A program made the position numbers and the translations under genes. From Gonocerus acuteangulatus (Eukaryota > Arthropoda > Insecta > Hemiptera > Coreidae), in contig OX328126.1 in NCBI GenBank assembly GCA_946811695.1, positions 89,829,577 to 89,893,576 on the forward strand: DNA of 64,000 nt, in the 5' to 3' direction. Under the pieces are notes generated by a model. That model did not search any database. It was given only the letters and a program-made list of their open reading frames with translations, and had not been told where the DNA came from. Each line of letters opens with the position of its first letter. Positions within the stretch are counted from its first letter, which is position 1. This document shows, in pieces, positions 40,423-52,061 of this stretch.

Positions 40423-40428
40423 TATGCA
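40423..40428. repeat. Polinton target-site duplication, right (TATGCA)
   Basis: Identical to 24618-24623. Confidence 0.95.
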
Positions 40429-41274
40429 AATTAGGAATTAATAATATGAATCGGGAAGAAAGTCTAACTGGAAGGAACAGTTCGTATTTAATAACAATTC
40501 TCATAGAAATGTTATAGAAATAGTAATCACTAGATAGAACTGGCAGGAACTGAGTCATCTGACGCGTTTTCGAACCTTCAGAGACATGGTATCATTTGAA
40601 AAGCTTCGAATCGAAACATTCAGCATATTTCAGCACATCCCCAAGAAATATAACTAATAAGTTATGATATCATAGTATTGGGCCAAGTTTTAGGCTCTGA
40701 ATAACTTGTCGAAAACCAAATAATGCCCTCTAACTTATTTGAGCGATTCCAACTTGGCCAGTTTTAGTTAAATGATGGCCCCTATATCCCCCATTGTGGT
40801 CGTATATATCGTCCGTTTTGAGACCGTAGAAATTTCTCATTTTCACTTCCGAATTTCGTTGTCGGGGTTTCCTTCATTAGAGGAAGTCCGCTAAAACTAA
40901 AGATGAAATGCGTATTAATCCTACTTATATCCGGCAAGACGCTAGAGAAATAACTAAAAGTGAAAACATTGATGGCCTATTTTCCGTCTAAAACTTTCTA
41001 TATTAATTAAATTATAAAATAAAACAATTATTCTGTTTATTCGCGTGTATCTTCATTTAGTTGTTGGTCAATTAAGGCGTTTAAGCAAGATTTACATATC
41101 ATTCTCGCTTCGCATCGCGCGCCCAGGGGAAAAGGTCCTTTGTATTTATGTATTCTTGTGGAATATCATTCGGGATAATGAGGAGGAGGAAAAAGAAAGT
41201 GCACATGAGGACTTTTCTTGACTTGGTTGAGGCAAAGTATTTTCGTACAAAACTACATTTTTAAGCACACATTT

Positions 41275-41279
<5 letters not shown>
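40429..41279. other. Host DNA right of the Polinton, no gene seen
   Basis: Contains another worn GGCAGGAACTG.GTCATCT motif near 40550 and a remnant of the interspersed-repeat 3' end near 40840-40895. No coding region. Confidence 0.4.

Positions 41280-41339
<60 letters not shown>
41280..41339. repeat. (TA)n microsatellite
   Basis: Uninterrupted TA tract ending directly at the head of a SINE. Confidence 0.95.
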
Positions 41340-41342
<3 letters not shown>

Positions 41343-41507
41343 GTCTCCCGTGGTCTAGTGGCTAGCGCGGTAGATTCATAAGCCGGAGATGGTGGGTTCG
41401 TTCCCCACCGGCGCCAGAAATTTTCTCATCTCAGGGCTCGCTGAGAAAATTCCTGGCTGCACCCTGGACGTCGGCGCTAATGGCCAAGATTTATGTCGAT
41501 GCGCCGG

Positions 41508-41510
<3 letters not shown>
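41340..41510 (+). mobile_element. tRNA-derived SINE, family A
   Basis: GGGGTCTCCCGTGGTCTAGT head, B-box-like GGTTCGTTCCCC (one mismatch) and the body TGGACGTCGGCGCTAATGGC, ending in a short A-run and then (TA)n. Confidence 0.85.
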
Positions 41511-41564
<54 letters not shown>

Positions 41565-41567
<3 letters not shown>

Positions 41568-42980
41568 GAAGGTATTGTACCTCTGACCGTCTTGTACCTT
41601 TGACCACCGGGGCTTTCGCGGCACGTAGCTACATTTTATAAATTTCCGTGTAGTTAGTATTTAGCTCCTTCACTAGAGGGCTTGTGTAACCTACTTTGGA
41701 TTATTCAAGTCAAAGAGGATTCTTGCAAAAAATACTTATCCATTTCTATCATAAAAATGTAAGTTATTTATTGATGACGTTTTCCCTCATAATATTTTTT
41801 TTTTATTAAGTCTTTTTATATGGAAATCATTTGACACGGTAGCGATTACAATAAGAAACATGGCGTAGCTTCTGAAAATGATTTATCTTAACCCTAAAAT
41901 TTTTAGCATGCATTTTAATTTACACTACCAGGGTGTTGTACCTCTGACCAAGACTAGTCGTTGTACCTGGTTTGACCTGGTCAAAGGGACACCTGAGTAT
42001 TTTTTACATAATTCAACTTTTATGTTCTTCTGCTACAATTTTTTTCTAGAAAATTAATATTGGTTACTTCAATTGTTCTAAGAATTTAAAAAATAATAAA
42101 TTAAATAAGTTCAAACTGACTTTATTTATCCTCAGTGTAGCAGTTCGAACCTATCGCCCCTTATCGTTCCACTTGAAGTTGTAAGGCCTCATCGAAAAGC
42201 GAAGGCAAGGAAAATGTCAAATAGGGGCCGGCCTAATGGGAAACCTCGTATCCTGACAGATATTCCTGAAAAGCTAATTATTGAAGGTGAGAAAAACAAA
42301 AAAAAACGAAAGCACCACCCTAAACGTAAGACACATACAAATAAACCCCTTCCTAAAAAAGTGGTAAGTAAAAAGAAAATTATTCTAATGACAATACATA
42401 TATCTAAACATATCTAGTCGCAAAGATCTGTGGTATTAAATGTCCAATGTCTAGGATCCAATATTTGAAAAAACAAACTTTAAGTGACAAGTTGTCGAGA
42501 GAAGATGAAAATTTGTATGATATCGATGTTGAAGACATTGTTGCTAAACTTCCATACCCTACTATTGCTAGTGGATGTGCTTGACAGTTAAAACGTTTAT
42601 CGGTTGGACTGGATTTTTCTGCATATTAAGCATGACATAATATCAATAATAGCTTTTTATTATGCTTACATCCATGCCCTGTATTTATTAAACTTACAAT
42701 TAATTATAATATTACTCAATACAATTTTTTTCTGCACTGCTGTGTTGTTTTTACGTGGTCAGAGGTACAACACTCCATGGTCAAAGGTACAACTACATGT
42801 TGTACCTTTGACCACTGTCCGATTATTTTTTTTTAAATTAATAAAAAATATTAAATGTAAAGCTAGAACCTTGAAACAATAGAATACCTTTTACAATGAA
42901 ATAAAACAAATGAATTTAGCCTTAATATTCAAGCTAAAAAAAAATCAATTGTGCAAAGTGGTCAAAGGTACAACACCTTC

Positions 42981-42983
<3 letters not shown>
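41565..42983 (+). mobile_element. pogo-type (Tc1/mariner) element, copy 2, nearly full length
   Basis: Left end GGGGAAGGTATTGTACC and right end GGTACAACACCTTCCTC are inverted repeats, both set in TA tracts, consistent with TA target duplication. A decayed transposase C-terminus is visible inside (42150-42584). Multiple TTGTACCTTTGACC motifs in both orientations lie near both ends and may be transposase-binding sites. Confidence 0.7.
42150..42584 (+). pseudogene. Decayed pogo transposase C-terminus
   Basis: The frame reading NRGRPNGKPRILTDIPEK (near 42220-42275) matches the Arg/Lys-rich linker plus ILTDTPEK signature seen after the DDE domain in pogo-type transposases. Later IQYLKKQTLSDKLSREDENL and DIVAKLPYPTIASG appear in another frame before a stop. 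Frameshifts separate the pieces and the catalytic core is gone. Confidence 0.6.
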
Positions 42984-43044
<61 letters not shown>

Positions 43045-43082
43045 CCACCTTTAATATCTTTCCTAATACTACCTTCTATACT

Positions 43083-43260
43083 TTTTTTTTTTTTATACGG
43101 CGCTCCGACAACTAGGCCGTTAGCGCCGACATCCAGGGTGCAGCGAGGAATTTTCTGAACGAGCCATGGGATATGAAAATACCTGCCGCCGGTAAGAATC
43201 GAACCCACCATCTCACGCTTATGAATCTAAGGCACTAGCCACTGGACCACGGGAGACCCC
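43083..43260 (-). mobile_element. tRNA-derived SINE, family A, inverted
   Basis: Begins with a T-run (its A tail) and ends with CCACGGGAGACCCC (the tRNA-like head). It includes GAATCGAACCCACCATCTC as the inverted B-box region. Confidence 0.85.
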
Positions 43261-44755
43261 AGCATATATTAATGTAATCTAATGACGTGTTTGTATACCT
43301 GGAGCATGCGCGATGTAATAACTAGTTGGAGTACGGAGTCAGCAGAATATATTTCGCCATCCGGAATTGCAATTAAAATATCAACTCCCTGATCTTCGGA
43401 GGCGATGATTTGTAGTCGGGATCATTAATAATTTATACACAACTCGTAATTCGCACATGCTATGTCGGCACGTTTTATCTTACGGCCGAGGAAGCAAAAC
43501 GAAAATAGATGGGGTTTCGCGAATCGGAACGCTTAAAGATTCATGAAGAGGCACGCATGATTATCTGGTGGATTTCGAATGCAGTTTGCTGGCTCTCTTA
43601 TCTACAGCAAGATGAGTCTAGTTCATGTCTGGCCTGCGCAAAGGGATCTCTTAGAGTATTAAGTATGACAAAGAGGTTGTTTCATATTGTGTACTCTTGG
43701 TCGTGCGCAGCGAGGTAAAAAGAGAAATATCGAAACAATAAAATCATCTTCCTGCCGTGGCCAGATTAAGCTTTAGAAGATCGGACACAGGAGGAAGTGG
43801 TGTAACAGCTCCACCAAGAGACAGGCAAAGCAGTTCTTGTGCTTCGTGGACAGGAAGAGGACGGAGACCCTTCTAAGGGTGCACAGCCATCGACTGTCGG
43901 AAGAAAAACAAACACATGCATCTGAATGGAGGTGCCTGCCTACATTGGTCCCGCCCAGATCCAATCCGACTGCCACCGATTCTTGGCCAAATTTGTTTGT
44001 TTCTAGACCGATTTCGGACGGATAAAATAAAATGGCACCAACCCACATATTGTGTTTCAAAAAGGTCTACAGGTTCTAAATCTTAACCGATTTCAATGCA
44101 TTGTTTTTTATAACAAAGTAAATAACATTCAGAACAACTTTGTCAATTCACATTTTTGTTTTTTGTTTCCCCTGTTCATTAAATTGCGTGGAAAGATGTT
44201 ATAACCACCCAACGTCTATAGCCTTCCAATATTTATAACTTTCTAATGTTTATAACCATCCAATGCTTATAACCTTCTAGTTACCTTTCTTATATATAAT
44301 TTTAAAATATTAATACCAATATTTCTCTTAACTCCAACATTCAACCTAATCGAAGGTTTCTATGCTTATTAGGTGGTATTTCTTAACTTAATCACTCATT
44401 TTCACTTCACTACGAGGTCATTACTGACGAGCTGTGATTAAATCGGATCGGATCGGGTCGAGACCAATGCAGGCACTCACGTCGGCCGCTCTTGGCCGTT
44501 GTGGATCACACGAAATAGCATCGGATCGGATCGGGCGAAATACGGACCCAATGAAGGCGCATCCTATTAATCTGTGCAGGTCTAAGGTAAGACTAGTAAC
44601 AGCTCTCGGGTCTTTTTGCCAAGACCACATCCAGTTACTTTGAAGTATCTGTCGTGACTTTGGTATTTACGGATTAGCTTACAGGTTCTTTGCAGGCTGT
44701 CTATTTTGTTCTTTACAGGTTTTCTAAGGTTAGAAACCATATTATATAAATATAG
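43261..44755. other. Host intergenic DNA, no gene confirmed
   Basis: 43770-44060 has overlapping open frames on both strands with no recognisable domain. 44050-44165 is a third copy of the CAAAAAGG.CTACAG...CCGATTTCAATGCATTG sequence that flanks the LINE remnant at 50449. 44430-44540 contains repeated ATCGGATCGGATCGGG words. Confidence 0.4.
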
Positions 44756-44970
44756 GGAGGCCCGGTGGCCGTGAGTGTTAAGTTATGAGCACTTAACACT
44801 CCGTGCCAAAGGTCGTGGGTTCGATTCCCAAAATGGAGTGGTGGCTTTTCTTTAAAAAAAAAGAAAAGTCATCAGCCCTATCCTGGCTAGACAAGGGTGG
44901 TAACCTATCGATAACCCGTCACAAAATTGGTTGTTAATAATAATGGACGTTAAAATTTATACAAATATAG
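44756..44970 (+). mobile_element. tRNA-derived SINE, family B
   Basis: GGAGGCCCGGTGGCCGTGAG head, GGGTTCGATTCCCA B box and the CCTATCCTGGCTAGACAAGG body. A partial inverted copy follows at about 45050-45100. Confidence 0.85.
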
Positions 44971-45957
44971 TAATCAAAAGTTAATATAGTATTGAAAAGT
45001 ATTTAAAATCACTGCATTCACTAATAAAAGTACTACCTCTTAGGACGTTTATCCAAAGAAAAGCCACCGCCCCTAGTAGGAATCGAACCCACGCCCCAGG
45101 TGTTAGGAATCACGGCCAACGGTACTCCAAATCCCCATCTAAAGGAGCTGTTTGCATTCCTTATTAACCTGAAGTTCTCGACTCCAAACTACCTTACACA
45201 ACCATTACATCCATATTAGTCCTGGCGAGCCTTCCCACTAAATACCCAACACTATTCGAGCATTTACAGTTTGGGTGTCCGCCTTTCACGCACTAAACAT
45301 ATTTTATTGCACCAAATTGCTGTTTACAGGTTAGTCCTGTCGTTTTTCACACCTTGAGAGCTGCTTTCGAATGAAAGTGCCCCTTGCAAGTAGCAATGAA
45401 CCAAACCTACTTGCAACGAACTTTTGCACGCTTTACCGTCGTGGAAATCTTATCTATTCCATCAAAGAAGCTTCTCCTATTTCTATGATTTGAACACAGA
45501 GTCCCTTTATTGTAATTCGTGAGAGATGCTTTATGCTCAGCCTCGACTTCGTGACTTTTCTAAGAATAGTTTCGAGTCTTAAGCAGAAAATCCTGGATTC
45601 TTTGAACGATTTTCGCCTATCTCATTTTTTTATCCACCAATGAAGAAGCTAAGCCCCTCAGGAGGACAGTACGATACACTATTGAAATAGTTTGGTCAGT
45701 AGAATGATTTTCTCCCTTACACGTACCCATTAATGGCTGGGAGGACCTGGCGATGGTCTGGCCCCGAATTCGACCCCAGAACGACTAGAAAATAAAATCA
45801 TTCAGAAAATATTATAATAATAAAATTCGTTCTTAATAAATAAAACTTTACCGGCTCATATTAAAGCGGCTTTCGCAGTTTCCCCATGATATGACATGCA
45901 AATGTTTATTTAGAATTTAGAATTATTACATATGTTAATTGTTACTTCAGTTTTTGG
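44971..45957. other. Host intergenic DNA with SINE fragments
   Basis: A reverse SINE-B fragment (AAAGCCACCGCCCCTAGTAG) lies near 45058 and a SINE-like CCCGAATTCGACCCCAGAAC box near 45763. No gene is supported. Confidence 0.4.
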
Positions 45958-46566
45958 TTATGAATGAAAAGTTAGAAAAATACAAACTCCAATTATTCTT
46001 TGTCTCGTAATTATTAATACATAATAATTGGCGACGAAGATGGGATCATTGGGAGCACATATATCATATAATTTTTGGTGTAGATGCGGAGTTAACGCAT
46101 GAAGTAAGACAAATACTTTTAACTCCCTGTCTTCTATTTGTTGTAAGTGAAGGAATATTTCTAAACGTCTAATGAAATTAATGAAAGATTCGTCTTCATT
46201 GTAGGGAGAAAAGTTAATATTAGAAGTTGCAAAATGTTGCTTACCTTTATTCGTGTGACATGGGGCTTCATTTATATGAATATTGTGATTGTTTGTGTCT
46301 CTAATATATTCCAATTTTCCTTTCAAGTGAAGATATACATCTTCGACATCACTTCTATAGTCCAGTTCATCTTGAAGTAATTCGTCACTAGTAAGAACTT
46401 CAATTTCATCTTGAAGTTTTGTAAATTTTCCCCAATAGTCTTCAATACTATGAATCCGGGTATTTATTTCTGCAGATGTAAGGTCTTGGGCTGTTTCAAG
46501 AAATCTTGTTGCCTTTGTAATATGGCCTTTGTGAATTGCACGTAACTTACGTATTTTGTCTTCCAT
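45958..46566 (-). pseudogene. Gag fragment of an LTR retrotransposon (Bel/Pao-like)
   Basis: 202 codons. The N-terminal part (KLRAIHKGHITKATRFLETA and LQDEIEVLTSDELLQDELDY) has the helical pattern of Bel/Pao gag N-termini. The later segment (FSPYNEDESFINFIRRLEIF and LLHALTPHLHQKLYDICAPN) is like the retroviral gag core. The frame then runs into unrelated sequence (IITRQRIIGVCIF...), and no protease, RT or LTR was seen nearby. Broken copy. Confidence 0.6.
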
Positions 46567-46819
46567 TATTAGTTTATCCTCGTCGCCAATTATTATTAAC
46601 AGTTGATGTTGAGATTCTTCCCAAAGATCATATCCATTCAGCCATTTCGAACAGAAAACCTTTTCTTACATATTGAAAATGCTTATGATAGAATGTGGAA
46701 ACACAAAGCTAACATGCATTCTACAAAGGTCATTCTATCATTCAGCTACTTAACTGAAGTTAAATCTGAAAAGAATAAATATCCTACTTTTAAACAATTT
46801 TCTGAATTATCAAAACTTT

Positions 46820-47237
46820 AAGGAGACAGTCTGTGCATTGTTCCCAAACTTACACACTGGGAAATGGTACCCCTCATGGTTCCAATTTAAGGAGATAGTC
46901 TGTGCATTGTTCCCAAACTTACACACTGGGAAATGGCACCCCTCATGGTTCCAATTTAAGGAGATAGTCTGTCCATTGTTCCCAAACTTACACACTGGGA
47001 AATGGTACCCCTCATGGTTCCAATTTAAGGAGATAGCCTGTCCATTGTTCCCAAACTTACACACTGGGAAATGGTACCCCTCATGGTTCCAATTTAAGGA
47101 GATAGTCTGTCCATTGTTCCCAAACTTACACACTGGGAAATGGTACCCCTCATGGTTCCAATTTAAGGAGATAGTCTGTGCATTGTTCCCAAACTTACAC
47201 ACTGGGAAATGGTAACCCTCATGGTTCCAATTTAAGT
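46820..47237. repeat. 69-bp tandem repeat, six copies
   Basis: The unit begins AAGGAGATAGTCTGTGCATT and ends GGTTCCAATTT, with a regular 69-bp spacing. Because 69 is a multiple of three and the unit lacks stops, it gives a 23-residue protein repeat on both strands (HTGKWYPSWFQFKEIVC.LF forward). No start, promoter or flanking coding sequence supports a real protein. Confidence 0.9.
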
Positions 47238-47508
47238 GTTACATTTTAATGTGTACGTTCAAATAATATGTACTTAGGTAAACCTCTCGTAAATGGCCTT
47301 AATTCCTATTTTTTTGTTTATTTTTCCCATTCACCTGTTTTTTTTTTGTCTTGTTTTTTATTTAATAAACAATAATGACATATAACAATACACATTTTAA
47401 TGTATAGTGTATCTACAGATCACTTCACTTATGACAGAATTCTGTAAAACAAACTTGTTTATACGTGAGAAAATATAGTTCTGTTTGCCCGTTACTGGGG
47501 TGTGTTCA

Positions 47509-47539
<31 letters not shown>

Positions 47540-47760
47540 CTTTTTTTTGCAATTTTGTTATACACAATATATAATTCATATTACATAATAACTATAGATT
47601 AATATTAAATAGAATATACGTTCAAATAACGTTTACTTAGGTAAACCTCTCGTAGATGGCCTTAATTCCTATTTTTTTGTTTATTTTTCCAATTTACATG
47701 AAGGTAAGCCGAAGTATAACCTGTAGTTTAGTCGAATTGTAGTTTATTTATTTTTTTAAA
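47238..47760. other. Host DNA with a direct repeat, no gene seen
   Basis: The segment ACGTTCAAATAA...TACTTAGGTAAACCTCTCGTA occurs near 47256 and again near 47625, with a poly-T of about 25 bases between them. Confidence 0.45.
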
Positions 47761-48670
47761 TGTTAACGTCCATTATTATTAACTGAGAATTTTGGGACGG
47801 GTTCTCTATAGGTTACCACCCTTTCTAGCCAGGATAGGGCAGATGCGGGTAAAAATGCAGTTTCCCGCCCTCCAAACCGATTTCTTTCAAATTTTACACA
47901 ATAACGTATTTTGATGCACTAAACACGAATACGATAAAGAAAAACGTCGGATTTAACTAGGAAAGAAGTTATTAAGCACTTAAGTTCACTGTTATGCAGG
48001 TTATGAGAGCTAATGTAAACAACTAAATTTGTGACGACTTTAAGGCATACATGCTATGCTCGCTACGCTCGCTCAAAAAGATAACAAAACCCCAGTCAAT
48101 CCAACACGCTAAAATTAATAGAATATAATATTAAGCACTAAAGTTAGGAAGGTTATAAAACTAGGCATCATCAGCGTATTAGTAAACACGCGCATGCGCA
48201 GATATGTAACATTGGGAAACAGAGAACTCTCATTTGAAATGTTCAGAAACCATTTATTCGAAAATATTGTCAATTTTAAGGGCATCGTCACCTGTCGCTT
48301 AAGGGCATACATGCTATGCGTTTCCGCTCGCTACGCTCGCTCAAGAAGATGACAAAACCCCAGTCAATCCAACTCGCTATAATTAATAGCTCTCATAACC
48401 TGCATAACAGTGAACTTTAGTGCTTAATAACTTCTTTCCTAGTTAAATCCTACGGTTTTTTTTTATCGTATTCGTGTTTAGTGCATCAAAATACGTTATT
48501 GTACAAAATTTGAAAGAAATCGGTTTGGAGGGCGGGAAACTGCATTTTTACCCAGATGCGTTCTCTTTTTTCTAAAGAAAAGCCACCACCCCTCGTGGGA
48601 ACCCAACCCACGACCTTTGGCACGGAATGTTAAGTACTGACGCCTTAACACTCACGGCCACCTGACCTCC
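47761..48670 (-). mobile_element. tRNA-derived SINE, family B, interrupted by a MITE
   Basis: Reverse copy: tail TGTTAACGTCCATTATTATT at the left and head CACGGCCACCTGACCTCC at the right. A 705-bp element with an 8-bp duplication sits in the middle (47848-48552). Confidence 0.85.
47848..48552. mobile_element. Inverted-repeat MITE, 705 bp, copy A
   Basis: Ends GGTAAAAATGCAGTTTC and GAAACTGCATTTTTACC, with terminal inverted repeats well over 100 bp. CAGATGCG is duplicated exactly at 47840-47847 and 48553-48560. It contains CTATGC.CGCTACGCTCGCTC words. Eight-bp duplications occur in hAT and P superfamilies among others; the superfamily is not determined. Younger than the SINE it splits. Confidence 0.88.
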
Positions 48671-49320
48671 GAACTGTAGTTAAGTCGGACATTTTTTCAC
48701 AGTCCCATGAAGATCACGTTTCGAGAGTTGACTTTAACATAATAATACTCAAAATTAAGCCATCTGGATCGTTAAAATCGTCTCGATAAACTGACAAGCT
48801 TGGCGATGAAGTCAATGATAAGGATTAACCTTAATCAGAAGCAGTAGGAAGCTTGAGTTAGGAATTCAACAAAAAAAACATTGTCATTTGGGTTTCCCTA
48901 TGATTAAATAGTTCAGATATTTATGAATGATATTAAAAAGTATTAATAATTATCTCTCCACATGTACCTTTATGAAGCATATTTTATCTGTTGTTGTTAC
49001 ATTAATTGATGAAGAATTTTCGAGGAGGTTTGATTTTTTCAAGTAAGCTTACTTCATTAAGCTAATTCCAAATTTGTATTTAGAATAATTCTATAAATTT
49101 CACTAAATCATATTACGTCCATTACTATGGATTACGGTAAGGACTTATAATATTCTTGTTAATCTCTTAGCCAACAAGTATTTGCGTTTCCTTAATTCTA
49201 CATTCAAACCTCTGAGGAAGTGGTGTCGTTAAGTTTATGTTTCATTTTAACATTTAAGTAAAAGTAGGAAATAAAAAATTCGCATGTTTGTTTTAGGTTA
49301 TTAAAAGTCAAAATAATGGA
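48671..49320. other. Host intergenic DNA, no gene seen
   Basis: AT-rich with no coding signal or clear repeat boundary. Confidence 0.4.
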
Positions 49321-50023
49321 CGTAAAAATGAAGTTTCACGCCCTTAAAACCGATTTCTTTCAAATTTTGTACAATAACGTATTTTGATGCACTAAACACG
49401 AATACGTTATAAAAAAAAACTTCGCATTTAACTAGGAAAGAAGTTATTAAGCACTAAAGTTCGGGTTATGAGAGCTAATGTAAACAACTAAATTTGTGAC
49501 GACTTTAAGGCATACATTGTATGCGTTTCTGCTCGCTACGCTCGCTCAAGAAGATAGCGAAACCCCAGTCAAGCCAGCTCAACAAAATTAATAGAATTCT
49601 AATAGAATAGAATATTAAGCACTAAATTTCACTGTTAGGAAGGTTATAAAACTAGGCGTCAACAGCGTATATGTAAACACGCACATGGGCAGATATGTAA
49701 CATTGGGGAACAGAGAACTCTCATTTGAAATGTTCAGAAACCATTTATTCAAAAATATTGTTAATTTTAAGGGCATCCTCATCTGCCGCTTAAGGGCATT
49801 CGTGCTATGCGTTTCCGCTCGCTCAAGAAGGTAACAAAACCCCAGTCAATCCAACTCGCTAAAATTAATAGAATTCTATTAACTTTAGTGCTTAATAACT
49901 TCTTTCCTAGTTAAAAGCGAAGTTTTTTTTTTTTTAACGTATTCGTGTTTAGTGCATCAAAATACGTTATTGTACAACATTTGAAAAAAATCGGTTTTGA
50001 GGGCGTGAAACTTCATTTTTACC
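49321..50023. mobile_element. Inverted-repeat MITE, copy B
   Basis: Second copy of the 47848 element: GTAAAAATGAAGTTTCACG to CGTGAAACTTCATTTTTACC. The first base is altered and no target duplication was found, so it is older than copy A. Confidence 0.8.
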
Positions 50024-50073
50024 AAATATATTTATTACAAAAAGGATTTGGCCTACCCTTTATTATAAACTAG

Positions 50074-50115
50074 CAGGCCTTTGAACTGTAATATATATTA
50101 CAATTCAAAGGCCTG
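50074..50115. repeat. Short palindrome
   Basis: CAGGCCTTTGAACTGTAAT and its inverse ATTACAATTCAAAGGCCTG form a hairpin of about 19 bp with one mismatch around a TA-rich centre. Confidence 0.8.
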
Positions 50116-50298
50116 TAGTTTCAAGTCAGTTTATGATTGATACACCATCAAAAAATGCCATGAATTATCTACTGAATGAATTGAAAAATTAATTTCTTCT
50201 TTAGTCGTTTTTTTCCCTTTATTGTAGTATCCATTTAGAAGTTTATAGTAAGTAGTATATGAGGTGGTCGTAAGCTTCTATATTGGTTTGTAGCGGCG

Positions 50299-51398
50299 CA
50301 CAGCACACAACATTTCGTGTTTCAAAAAAGGCTACAGCCTCTAAATCTTAACCGATTTCAATCCATTATTTTTTTTTTTATATGAAAGCTAATAAAATTT
50401 AAAACAACTTCATCAAGCCAGATTTTTGTTTCTTCTTCTTATGTAGCTCTACAGCCCAGGACGGGCCTTGGCTTCATTGACAATGAGACTCCACGTTGCT
50501 CTATCAGTTGCTTTGTCTCTCCATCCTGTCACGCCTAGCCTACTCAGGTCCTCCTCTACGTCATCCAACCATCTTCTTCGTGGTTGGCCGATCCTCCTCT
50601 TCCTTCCAATCTCCTTACCATGCAACATTTTGCTCGGCATTCTGTCTTGTGGCATTCTTTCAACATGTCCCAGCCATTCAATACGTCGGGCTTTAATGAA
50701 ACATATTACGTTTTCGCTTTCATACAGTTTGTAAAGCTCATCGTTCTTTCTGAGCCTCCATGAGTGAGAGGTGGTATCAAAAATTGGGCCATAAATCCTT
50801 CTTAATATCTTACGTTCTAATGAGCCCAATTTATTTTCCGCTATTGACGAAAGCGTCCATGTTTCGGCTCCATATGTCAAAATTGGTCTAATTAATGTTT
50901 TATAAAGTCGAGCCTTTGAGCCTCTTGATAAATACGGGGTCTTAAAAAGTTTTATATTAGTATAATATGCACGATTTGCTGCCATTATTCTTCTGTTAAT
51001 TTCTTCCATTATTTTATTCTGAAAATTCAATTCGGAACCTAAATAAATAAAGCTTTCGACTTGTTCAAATTTATATTCCTCCACCTTGAATTCTGAAGTG
51101 TTACATCCTGTTTTTTAGTCGTCATATATTTAGTTTTTCCTTCATTGATTCTCAGCCTCATTTTTTTACTCTCATGATATATTCAACTAAGTTATTATCA
51201 GCCCTGATATCGTTGAAATGAAAAATGTAAAAGTTCGTGAATTATTTACGCGTAATTTAATAGACAGGTGAAACAAAAAACAAAAATCTGGCTTGATAAA
51301 GTTGATTCAAATTGTATTAGCTTTCAATTTTAAAACAATGCAATGAAATCGGTTATCAATTGGAGGCTGTAGCCTTTTTTGAAACACGAAATGTCGTT
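50299..51398. repeat. Inverted repeats bracketing a LINE remnant
   Basis: 50299-50432 (ACATTTCGTGTTTCAAAAAA...) and 51268-51398 are inverse copies. A third copy lies at 44050-44165. The arrangement suggests a transposon with long inverted repeats into which a LINE inserted. Confidence 0.65.
50449..51084 (-). pseudogene. C-terminal fragment of a LINE reverse transcriptase
   Basis: 211 codons from FIYLGSELNFQNKIMEEINR through LIRPILTYGAETWTLSS and LERKILRRIYGP to WLGHVERMPQDRMPSKML and RRRWLDDVEEDL, the characteristic region downstream of the palm in non-LTR retrotransposon ORF2 proteins. The preceding RT segment (MRVKKMRLRINEGKTKYMTT) continues upstream to about 51230 in a shifted frame. The catalytic palm and endonuclease are missing, so this is a 5'-truncated dead copy. 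Confidence 0.85.
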
Positions 51399-51399
51399 T

Positions 51400-52041
51400 G
51401 GCTCCACTGTGCGGCGGCCCCCTCTCTGCTTAATTTTATCTGTGTCAAGCCCCAAATGTTTCGGCTGTATTGCTTTACAACACTGAAGGCAGATCTTAGG
51501 ATATCGAAGCCAGTCTTGGCGCTCACTGCTGCGGCAGCGACCCGTGCTGCCGACCGCGTTGTGCTACCAGTGCTAGGTCTCCGGTAAATCAGCCAAACGT
51601 GTGTACTTACCTGTCAAAATGTGTAATGACAAAAGTTGAACAGTTTGAGTAGATATGCAAATCCGAATGCGAAACATTAGCTAAAGAACTTTTAGCGCGG
51701 TTCCTCCCTCCCTCCATAGGGAGGACACCCGCTTAAGAGGTTGACCTCATGAACCAATCTGGAAGTGCAACTAGAAAATCTAATGAACTCATTTCCAAGG
51801 GCATATCTAAAAACGTTGTCGAGAAAAATGAAAAACTAGATACTGGATTATTCTTTGGTTTTTCTGGTATATATATATTCTTATGTATCTCGAAACCGAG
51901 CAGGAAATGGTATTAGATGTAAAGTATCTATTTTTTTCGAATTTCCTACAAATATTTGATAGAGCGGTCTCATTTGGAGAAATCTGTGTTGAAATAGAGT
52001 CATTTCCGCTTAGGATACTGTCAGTTTCCTGTTGCGGCGCC
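51400..52041. other. Host DNA, no gene seen
   Basis: A reverse remnant of the interspersed-repeat 3' end (TTTTAGCGCGGTTCCTCCCT) lies near 51688. Small open frames near 51360-51587 overlap the inverted repeat and are not supported. Confidence 0.4.
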
Positions 52042-52061
52042 TAAGGGTACTCGCATAGTGT

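Noticed and set aside
43773..44060. Possible gene with frames on both strands
   Set aside because: No recognisable domain, no splice borders, and both strands equally open; left as unannotated intergenic DNA.
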